28,245 nucleotides of DNA, from NCBI GenBank assembly GCA_025924495.1, contig JAICIG010000034.1:1-28245 (forward strand), read 5' to 3'. Source of the stretch: Pirellulales bacterium. GTDB taxonomy: Bacteria; Planctomycetota; Planctomycetia; Pirellulales; JAICIG01. The position numbers were made by a program, and so were the translations under genes. Under the pieces are notes generated by a model that was not told the DNA's origin, searched no databases, and saw nothing but the letters and a program-made list of their open reading frames with translations. Below, piece after piece: positions 22,619-28,245 of this stretch (the stretch's first letter is position 1; the number at the start of each line of letters is the position of its first letter).

Positions 22619-23155
22619 ATGAAATTCGCTCTCTCGGCCGTGTTCGCTTTCGCCCTCGCGGCCGGCAACACCGGCTGTTGCCTGTTCCACTGCGGTCATA
22701 ATACGGGGTGCGATGGGTTCCAAGATGGGTGCGGCGGCTGCGACGACCAGGCGTGCGATGGAGCTTGCGGGCATCGAGCGTGCGGCGGCGGTTGCGGCGG
22801 CTGTGGCAGTTGCGGAGCAATGGGTTGCGGGCCGTTGAGCTGGGTCTTCGATTGGTCTCGACGCCACGATTGCTGCGACGAATGCGGCAATTGGACAGGT
22901 CGAGGCATGATCGTTTCCACGAATCGCGGATATGAGAACCAGCCTGAATCCATGCCCATGGAATACGACGAACCGGCGCCCGAAGTCTCGGCGGGCCGTG
23001 TCGTGCCGGGCAGCATGCGGGTGACTACGCGGTCCGCAGAGCAGGCTCCGACGATCGCGTCGGAGGAGCCCACCCCGGCGCCGCGGCGATCGACGGCGAC
23101 TACGACGCAGCGCCGGCCGAAGCGCATCAGCTCATCGCCAATGCGTGCTCGCTAA
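22619..23155 (+). CDS. Exported Cys-rich protein, likely lipoprotein
   Basis: A protein of 178 residues with AGGAG nine bases before the ATG. Residues 1-19 form a signal sequence followed by Cys20 (NTGC), a plausible lipobox. The first 90 residues hold 16 cysteines at 20, 21, 25, 31, 38, 41, 46, 50, 55, 59, 62, 65, 70, 85, 86 and 89, many in Gly-Gly-Cys or Cys-Gly spacing (CGGGCGGCGSCG). The rest is acidic, then Arg/Thr/Pro-rich and probably disordered. Small Gly/Cys-rich exported proteins are a planctomycete trait, perhaps linked to their disulfide-rich protein envelope. No enzyme motif is present. Metal binding is an alternative. Function is unknown. Confidence 0.78.
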   Translation: MKFALSAVFAFALAAGNTGCCLFHCGHNTGCDGFQDGCGGCDDQACDGACGHRACGGGCGGCGSCGAMGCGPLSWVFDWSRRHDCCDECGNWTGRGMIVSTNRGYENQPESMPMEYDEPAPEVSAGRVVPGSMRVTTRSAEQAPTIASEEPTPAPRRSTATTTQRRPKRISSSPMRAR

Positions 23156-23422
23156 GCAATCGGCTCGTCGCCGCGCTAGAGCCGCGAAGTCCTCTCGCCT
23201 GATTTCGGGTGGGAGGAAACAAAACAGCCGACGACAATCGACTCTCCGGGCCGGTCAGCATCGCCTGCTCCAGGCTCCGGAGCCGTCCGCCACAGTATTC
23301 AACTGACGGCTGTGGCTCAGGGCAACCATTCGCGGTCGGTTCGCGCTTCGCATACACTGGGGAAGCTCATTTACATCGAGCGAGAATCTCTTTCACCCCA
23401 GCGAAGCCCGAGCCTACTGCGT

Positions 23423-25117
23423 ATGCCAGTCAGCGGCGTCCACGCCCTTCTCAACATGCTGGCCGATGCCGGCGTCCGTTACATTTTTGGCAATCCCGGT
23501 ACTACCGAACTGCCGCTGATGGACGCCTTGGTCGAGGACCGGCGAATCCAATACATTCTGGGGCTTCAAGAAGTTCCGGTCACGGCAATGGCCGACGGCT
23601 ATGCCCAAGCGTCGCGATCGCTTGGCGTGGTCAACCTGCACATTAGCTGCGGGCTGGGCAATGCGATGGGCATGCTTTACAACGCCCACCGTGCCGGCAC
23701 CCCGCTTTTAGTCACGGCCGGGCAACAGGACCGGCGCTTGATGTTCGAAGAGCCGATTTTGTGGTCCGACATGGTGCAGGTAGCGCGCCCCTGGACCAAA
23801 TGGGCGGCGGAAATTCATCGCATCGAAGACCTGCCTTCTGCCATCCGGCGAGCCGCCCAGACCGCTCTGACGCCGCCTACGGGACCGGTTTTTCTGTCGT
23901 TGCCGATCGATTTGCAGAGCGAAATGGCAGAACTCGATTTGACGCCGGCGAGGCCCCTTGACCCGCGAGTGAGGCCCCCGGCGGCGGCTTTGAGGCAAGC
24001 GGCGGAAGTTTTGTCCTCGGCAAGGAATCCCGCCATTCTGGCAGGGAGCCGTGTTGTCGAGGCCGACGCCGTGCAGCAGATGGTCGCCGTGGCGGAACGA
24101 CTTGGCGCGGCCGTAATGACCGAATCGGGCACGACTCACGGACGGCTCGGCTTTCCGGCGGATCATCCGCTTTATGCTCAGGCGTTGCCGCTGTGGTCGC
24201 CCGAGGTGCGCGATCGACTGAACGAGTTTGACGTGCTGTTCGTCGTCGGGATGGATCTATTGCGGCTGTATGTCTATTTCGAGCCGGCCCGCGCCGTGCC
24301 CGAACATATTCGCATTGTGCATCTCGACCAAGACTCTTGGCAGCTCGGCAAGAATTATCCGCTTGAAGTCGGCTTGATCGGCGATCCTCAGGCCGGTCTC
24401 GGCGAACTGGTCGGCTTACTCGATGAACTGATGTCGCCCGCGGCCGTCGAGGCCGCTAAAGCACGCGGAGCAGCGCGTGCACAGGCGCACGCGCAAATGC
24501 GCAACGAACTCGTCCAACAGGCTGAAAAGCAGCGAGACGTACGACCGCTGACGTCGTTGACTTTGATGTCGAGCCTCGCACGTATTCTGCCGGCCAATGT
24601 CGCGGTGATCGAAGAAGCCGTCACGACAACAAATACTTACTTTGAACGGCTGGGCGCCTTACGGAATACGACCGGCTACTTTGCGCACCGAGGTTGGGCT
24701 CTAGGGTGGGGCTTGGGCTGCGCCTTAGGCGTCAAGCTGGCTTGGCCCGAGCGCCCGGTGCTGGCGATGCTGGGCGAAGGCGCCGCGATGTACGGCATCC
24801 AGGGCTTGTGGACGGCAGCGCACTATCGTCTGCCGGTCACCTTTGTCGTGCCGAACAATGCGCAATACCAGATTCTCAAGGTCGGCGCCCAGCAATTGGA
24901 ACTGCCCGCGGCAAAAACTGGACGCTTCGAAGCCCTGGATCTCACGGGCCCCGAAGTCGATCTCGTCAGCTTGGCCCGCTCTCTTGGGGTCGAAGCACAC
25001 CGCGTCTCTGACCCGGATGAATTGGGCGAGCGGGTAGCCGAGTCGCTCGCCGGCGACGTGCCGCGACTGTTCGACGTGCCGATCCAACGGACCGCTCCAG
25101 CGAAGCTGAGCTATTGA
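23423..25117 (+). CDS. ThDP-dependent enzyme, benzoylformate-decarboxylase-like
   Basis: A protein of 564 residues from ATG 23423; the frame opens 111 bases earlier, but homology starts here. It has three ThDP-enzyme domains. IFGNPGTTELPLMD at 21-34, LQEVPVTAMADGYAQASR at 48-65 with the catalytic Glu50, and NLHISCGLGNAMGMLYN at 71-87 with a His at the position of benzoylformate decarboxylase His70 all point to that subgroup. The ThDP/Mg motif starts GEGAAMYG at 451 where nearly all relatives have GDG, and it ends with PNN at 477-479. The reaction is probably decarboxylation or carboligation of a 2-oxo acid. No aromatic-degradation genes are near. It starts 267 bp after the Cys-rich gene. Confidence 0.86.
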   Translation: MPVSGVHALLNMLADAGVRYIFGNPGTTELPLMDALVEDRRIQYILGLQEVPVTAMADGYAQASRSLGVVNLHISCGLGNAMGMLYNAHRAGTPLLVTAGQQDRRLMFEEPILWSDMVQVARPWTKWAAEIHRIEDLPSAIRRAAQTALTPPTGPVFLSLPIDLQSEMAELDLTPARPLDPRVRPPAAALRQAAEVLSSARNPAILAGSRVVEADAVQQMVAVAERLGAAVMTESGTTHGRLGFPADHPLYAQALPLWSPEVRDRLNEFDVLFVVGMDLLRLYVYFEPARAVPEHIRIVHLDQDSWQLGKNYPLEVGLIGDPQAGLGELVGLLDELMSPAAVEAAKARGAARAQAHAQMRNELVQQAEKQRDVRPLTSLTLMSSLARILPANVAVIEEAVTTTNTYFERLGALRNTTGYFAHRGWALGWGLGCALGVKLAWPERPVLAMLGEGAAMYGIQGLWTAAHYRLPVTFVVPNNAQYQILKVGAQQLELPAAKTGRFEALDLTGPEVDLVSLARSLGVEAHRVSDPDELGERVAESLAGDVPRLFDVPIQRTAPAKLSY

Positions 25118-25420
25118 CGTTGCTTGACCGCCGGATTGTCAGCGGCCGGCCCTCTGAACTACCTGGCATGGGGGCCCTTGGCGGGCGATTGTCCGTCTTG
25201 GAGTGGCGATTTGTCCGTTACAAACCTTCCGATGCGTTCAGCCGACCCAGTACGAGGACCGCTGGTAAGGAGCGTGGCTCGAACATGCAATATGCGGGTT
25301 CTTGCGGATTGCGCCGCTGTAGGCTGCCGGGCGGAAAGCCGGCGCCGCAGGCGTCAGCCCGGACGATATCTCGCTTACGAGCGGGGTAGTTTATTTCTCG
25401 GCGCCAGGACCGTTTGAGCC
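25118..25420. other. Intergenic region, nothing convincing
   Basis: This 303-base region lies between the ThDP enzyme and a small unknown gene. Two overlapping open frames cross it but are Arg-rich and look like GC-driven shadows. A weak stem (CGCT-TACG-AGCG) near 25373-25384 is followed by a few T bases, which is not enough to call a terminator. Confidence 0.4.
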
Positions 25421-25744
25421 ATGTCGAAAGAAGTCATCCGAGTCGTCACGCGAGGAACCGACGGCAAGCTTCGCATCAAGGATTACAGCAAGCCCGAGTC
25501 TCTGCAAAAGATGCACACGCAGATCGGCATCGATGACTGCAGCACCGATCTCGGGCTGCGAGGGCTGCCGGTATTTCGCGGCCTGATCGGCCCGATGCCC
25601 GAGGGTAAGAACGTCGTGCGCTACGAGTCTCCCGAGGTCTTCGAGACGCTGACGAAGGAATGGAGCACGGCCAAATCGCCCCGCCGTTCGCGCCAAGCAA
25701 TTCCCGCGGATGCCGAGACCAGCGGCGCGGCAAGCCAGGGTTAA
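25421..25744 (+). CDS. Small cytoplasmic protein of unknown function
   Basis: A protein of 107 residues without a signal peptide or membrane segment. SKEVIRVVTRGTDGKLRIKDY at 2-22 reads as two short beta strands. The middle part (ESLQKMHTQIGIDDC to RYESPEVFETLTKEW) has alternating hydrophobic residues compatible with a compact alpha/beta fold, and the tail is Ser/Arg/Ala-rich. CAGGA lies about a dozen bases before the ATG, a weak ribosome site. No family is recognised. The gene converges on the exported-protein gene at 25802, 57 bp away. Confidence 0.6.
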   Translation: MSKEVIRVVTRGTDGKLRIKDYSKPESLQKMHTQIGIDDCSTDLGLRGLPVFRGLIGPMPEGKNVVRYESPEVFETLTKEWSTAKSPRRSRQAIPADAETSGAASQG

Positions 25745-25801
25745 GCCCCGCACTGCGGTGCAGCAGATTCCAGGCGGCTTACTACTGCGGCCCGGCCGCG
25801 T

Positions 25802-26488
25802 TTATCGCGAGATCTGAGCCGGTTTCCATTGAGAATTGGCCGTGGCGGAATTGCCGCCAGGCCGACTGGCAATGACGCTCGGCGACGAGTAAACGCTCGG
25901 CGCCTGGCCCCAACCGTGACCGCGATCATAGCGGGCGAGGCCGCCGAACTGCTGCACAGGGGCCGGCGTAGCCGTAGGAGCTGCGAATGGATCGCTTCCG
26001 GCCCGTATTTGCTGCGCAGGCTGACCAGAAATCGCCACGCGGCTGACCACCTCGCGCTCGACCATTCTCTGAGTCGTCACCGGCATCTTTACCGTGGCCG
26101 TAATCGGCAATAATTGCCGAGTCGCCACCGGAATCTTCACCGTCTCGGCTCGCGTTTCCCAATGGGTATAGGGGACGAGCCTCTGTTCCAGGTAGGGCTG
26201 AATAAAGGGGTTGAAGCGTCCGCGCCAGTGCGATTCCATGCGGTATTCGGTGACCGGCACCACGTAACTGCGGACCTGGTCGCACATCTGGACATTGACT
26301 TGCTCGCGGAATCCGGTCGTCGTCTGTCGATCGACGCACTGGACCTCAGTCACAGGCTCGGTCACTTTCCGACGGGTCTCGCGATAGGTGATCCCGTTTT
26401 CCTCATAATCTCGGACTTCGTCAGCCCGGATTGGGCCGGCAAAGGCTAACGGCAGAATAGCGATGGCCAGGAGATTCCGTTTCCGCAT
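25802..26488 (-). CDS. Exported protein of unknown function with repeated hydrophilic strands
   Basis: A protein of 228 residues. ATG 26488 is chosen because a signal peptide (1-22, cleavage IRA-DE) starts there and GAGG stands about nine bases upstream. The mature part begins with strand-like repeats of the pattern V-T-E/T-x-x (TETRRKVTEPVTEVQ, YVVPVTEYRMESHWRGRFNPFIQPYLEQRLVPYTHWETR, VKMPVTTQRMVEREVV), roughly residues 35-155. A Gly/Ala/Pro/Ser-rich tail follows. Only two Cys occur (near 51 and 70), possibly a disulfide. Repeats like this are frequent in planctomycete envelope proteins. I cannot assign a role. Confidence 0.7.
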   Translation of the reverse strand: MRKRNLLAIAILPLAFAGPIRADEVRDYEENGITYRETRRKVTEPVTEVQCVDRQTTTGFREQVNVQMCDQVRSYVVPVTEYRMESHWRGRFNPFIQPYLEQRLVPYTHWETRAETVKIPVATRQLLPITATVKMPVTTQRMVEREVVSRVAISGQPAQQIRAGSDPFAAPTATPAPVQQFGGLARYDRGHGWGQAPSVYSSPSVIASRPGGNSATANSQWKPAQISR

Positions 26489-26662
26489 GCTCGATGCCTC
26501 GTTGTCCACGTTACTCAAACGATGGGACAAGCCCTGGCCCTTTATCGGCATCTTCCCTATAACATCGTTAATCTGCCTAACCCCCCTCTGCGGCGGCCAC
26601 CGGAAGCCGCGGCGCTTGCCGCGCGGCCCGAACAGACATCATCGGCTTGAGAGACTGCAACG

Positions 26663-26923
26663 GTGATTAGCAAGGAACTGCTGGACATTCTGGTCTGCCC
26701 CGACGATCACACGCCGCTGACTTTGGCCGACGACCAGCTTGTGGCCAAAATCAATCAGCGCGTAGCGGCGGGGGATCTCAAGAATAAAGCAGGCGACAAA
26801 GTCGACCGCATGCTTGAGGGCGGCCTGCTGCGCGCCGACCGGAAGGCCGTCTATCCGATCATCGACGGCATCCCAATCTTGCTCATCGACGAGGCCATTC
26901 CTTTGGAACCGGGCGAGGCGTAA
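26663..26923 (+). CDS. Trm112-family protein
   Basis: A protein of 86 residues starting at GTG 26663. SKELLDILVCPDDHTPLTL at 3-21 and RKAVYPIIDGIPILLIDEA at about 60-78 are the two conserved ends of bacterial Trm112/YcaR-like proteins. The middle (DDQLVAKINQRVAAGDLKNKAGDKV) is an insert typical of planctomycete members. Of the zinc-site cysteines only one (Cys12) remains, so zinc binding by the usual ligands is unlikely. Eukaryotic Trm112 activates methyltransferases; the bacterial role is mostly unknown. The TAA stop is directly followed by the GTG of the HIT gene, so both are surely translated from one mRNA. Confidence 0.85.
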   Translation: MISKELLDILVCPDDHTPLTLADDQLVAKINQRVAAGDLKNKAGDKVDRMLEGGLLRADRKAVYPIIDGIPILLIDEAIPLEPGEA

Positions 26924-27268
26924 GTGGCGGCCAAGACTATTTTTCAGCGGATTGCCGACCGCGAAATCCCGGCCGACATCGTGTTCGAAGACGAACACTG
27001 CATTGCTTTTCGCGACGTAAATCCCCAAGCGCCGACCCATGTGCTGCTTGTGCCCAAACGCGTCATCGCCTCGCTGGATGAACTAATGGAGGCCGACGCA
27101 CCGCTGGTGGGACATTTATTGGTTGTTATCAGCCGACTGGCGCGTGAACTGGGACTCAACAACGGCTATCGAGTGGTGAATAATTGCGGGGCCGATGGCG
27201 GTCAGACGGTTGATCATCTTCATTTCCATCTGCTCGGCCAGCGAGCACTCGGTTGGCCGCCGGGCTGA
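26924..27268 (+). CDS. HIT-family nucleotide-binding hydrolase (HINT-like)
   Basis: A protein of 114 residues starting at GTG 26924 directly after the Trm112 stop. FQRIADREIPADIVFEDEHCIAFRDVNPQAPTHVLLVPKRVI at 7-48 is the classic HINT N-terminus. The histidine triad DHLHFHLLGQR at 97-107 gives His98, His100 and His102, with His100 as the expected nucleophile. NNGYRVVNNCGADGGQTV just before it is the conserved nucleotide-contact region. HINT proteins hydrolyse adenosine phosphoramidates and similar AMP conjugates in the cytoplasm. It ends nine bases before a rho-independent terminator. Confidence 0.95.
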   Translation: MAAKTIFQRIADREIPADIVFEDEHCIAFRDVNPQAPTHVLLVPKRVIASLDELMEADAPLVGHLLVVISRLARELGLNNGYRVVNNCGADGGQTVDHLHFHLLGQRALGWPPG

Positions 27269-27276
27269 GATCGATT

Positions 27277-27304
27277 GGCGGGGTTGACCCGTCGTTTTAT
27301 TTTC
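27277..27304 (+). terminator. Rho-independent terminator of the Trm112-HIT operon
   Basis: GGCGGG (27277-27282) pairs with CCCGTC (27288-27293) over six positions with one G-U pair and a 5-nt loop, followed by TTTTATTTT. It starts nine bases after the HIT stop codon and closes that operon. Confidence 0.65.
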
Positions 27305-27643
27305 AGTACATCTCTCCGCCTCGCTTGCCTTGGTCAAGGCGGCTCGCAGGCAAGTCGCTCGCTGACATTGCGCAGTCGGCCGACTCGGCGAACTAAAACG
27401 GCAAAAGTTCCTTCAGTTCGCCATGTCGATTGCCGATGAAGTCGCTCAATGACGGCAACGCTCCACATCGTGTGATCCACGGTCGCCTCTCGTTCGCTGC
27501 GGATTTGCGGCAGAGGCGATCCGACCTTCATTTCTTAGGCATGTAGTTTGCTTGCTAGCGAAACCCCGGCAGGAAAGGCGGAGCCACGTAGCTTCTGCCT
27601 GCAAGCTGATTCCTGCTTGCACTATTTTTGAGCATCGGGAGTA
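27305..27643. other. Intergenic region before the BT1 transporter
   Basis: About 340 bases with no supported gene. A small stem, GCCTT-GGTC-AAGGC, occurs near 27328-27341. The region presumably holds the promoter of the transporter, but no clear -35/-10 pair is visible. Confidence 0.45.
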
Positions 27644-28245
27644 ATGAGCCGACAAATTTTCGGCCTGTCGATACTGTTTGGCACGATGTCTTTTATCCAG
27701 GGCCTCGGCGAGCCAACTACCGGCTTGGTCACGCAGCCGATCCACTCGCTGCTCAGGGAATGGGGTTGTAACACTCACGAAATCGCGACGTTCGTCGCAT
27801 TGCTCGGGCTGCCCTGGTGCCTCAAGCCGCTCTGCGGACTGCTTTCCGACTTTGTGCCCCTAGCAGGATATCGCCGCAAAAGCTATTTGATCGCGGCAAC
27901 ACTGGCGACCAGCGTCTGTTTTCTGCTGCTGTACCTGTTGCCACTGTCGTCGGGCGCCCGCAACTTGTTGTTCGTGGCCCTCTTGTTGCCGGCGTTGGCA
28001 ATCACGATCTCGGACGTCGTACTCGACGCTCGGATGGTCGAGGCGGGGCAATCATTAAGCATTACCGGCTGGCTGCAGTCGATTTGCTGCGGCGCCAGTT
28101 ATCTGGCTACCCTGCTGACCGGAGTTTGGGGCGGCAGTCTGACGGAAGAGCATCAGCAGCAATTAGGCTTTTTGCTCTGCGGGGTGCTGACGGCCACGAC
28201 CCTATTTATTGCCATCGTTTATGTCCGGGAACCGCGGCGGAACGA
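27644..28245 (+). CDS. BT1/folate-biopterin-type MFS transporter, C-terminus cut by window edge
   Basis: ATG 27644 with GGGAG just upstream; the frame is open for 200 residues to the window edge. Residues 51-81, with LPWCLKPLCGLLSD at 56-69 and GYRRKSYL at 75-82, closely follow the BT1 family pattern of PW-x-KP-x-G-x-x-SD and G-Y-R-R. SDVVLDARMVE at 123-133 matches the family's second charged motif. At least five hydrophobic stretches are visible (about 8-20, 48-70, 82-101, 108-128, 145-162), plus the start of another near 177-193. Relatives move folates, biopterin or S-adenosylmethionine across membranes, and some bacterial members have no known substrate. The substrate here is unknown. Confidence 0.82.
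   Translation, partial: MSRQIFGLSILFGTMSFIQGLGEPTTGLVTQPIHSLLREWGCNTHEIATFVALLGLPWCLKPLCGLLSDFVPLAGYRRKSYLIAATLATSVCFLLLYLLPLSSGARNLLFVALLLPALAITISDVVLDARMVEAGQSLSITGWLQSICCGASYLATLLTGVWGGSLTEEHQQQLGFLLCGVLTATTLFIAIVYVREPRRN

Noticed and set aside
25114..25417. Two overlapping 91- and 97-residue open frames after the ThDP gene
   Set aside because: They are Arg-rich, lack a ribosome site and show no pattern; typical GC-rich shadow frames.
27446..27778. A 110-residue minus-strand frame overlapping the BT1 transporter start
   Set aside because: It runs antisense through clear BT1 transporter sequence and has no recognisable features.
1..28245. CRISPR array, prophage or defence island
   Set aside because: No regularly spaced direct repeats, cas genes, phage structural genes or recognisable defence genes were seen.

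Overview
This 28.2 kb window looks like chromosomal DNA of a GC-rich planctomycete, probably of the Pirellulales type. That is inferred from gene content: a DUF1501 Tat-exported protein paired with a sulfatase, a giant-surface-protein style N-terminus resembling LEPR-XLL on a cyclophilin/SdrD-like/DUF4214 fusion, several small Cys-rich or Arg/Tyr-rich exported proteins without known function, and a multiheme cytochrome joined to TPRs. There is no rRNA, intact tRNA, CRISPR array or complete insertion sequence.

Layout. 1-619 (-) is the N-terminal part of a serine recombinase cut by the left edge. It is followed by about 350 bp of non-coding DNA with inverted repeats and a tRNA-3'-end-like remnant. 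969-1825 (-) is an ArsR regulator/SRPBCC two-gene operon with an imperfect palindromic operator against the start codon. 2102-5030 (+) holds a membrane-anchored seven-heme cytochrome-TPR protein and a SAM methyltransferase. 5222-8286 (-) is DUF1501 plus sulfatase. 8595-9405 (+) has two small exported proteins. 9535-12022 (-) carries a tandem universal stress protein and the flagellar stator pair motA-motB. 12245-14239 holds an exported protein of unknown role, a small membrane protein and an SH3-like/TPR protein. 14314-16011 (-) is the large cyclophilin-type surface protein. 16407-16706 (+) is a small exported Cys-cluster protein. 16845-19297 (-) is a probable sbtA/beta-carbonic anhydrase operon. 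19736-21839 (+) is an OmpR-type response regulator overlapping its histidine kinase. 21977-22375 (-) is a VOC protein. 22619-25117 (+) contains a 16-cysteine lipoprotein-like protein and a benzoylformate-decarboxylase-like ThDP enzyme. 25421-26488 has two unknowns. 26663-27268 (+) is a Trm112/HIT pair ending in a terminator. The right edge cuts a BT1-type MFS transporter.

Working together. The clearest functional unit is sbtA followed 71 bp downstream by a beta-carbonic anhydrase: sodium-dependent bicarbonate uptake plus CO2/bicarbonate interconversion. The SbtA has two extra His-rich loops absent from the cyanobacterial form, one of them probably periplasmic. A two-component system is transcribed divergently from it, which is suggestive but does not prove control. 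Other coupled units are motA-motB (4 bp apart), DUF1501-sulfatase, ArsR-SRPBCC and Trm112-HIT (no gap).

The observations most worth a second look are the SbtA insertions, a perfect 10-bp hairpin that buries the Shine-Dalgarno sequence of the Cys-rich gene, a Glu in place of the Mg-binding Asp of the ThDP motif, the surface-export signature on a cyclophilin fusion, and the N-terminally extended serine recombinase beside repeat-rich DNA. I did not see a defence island or another clearly new multi-gene system.
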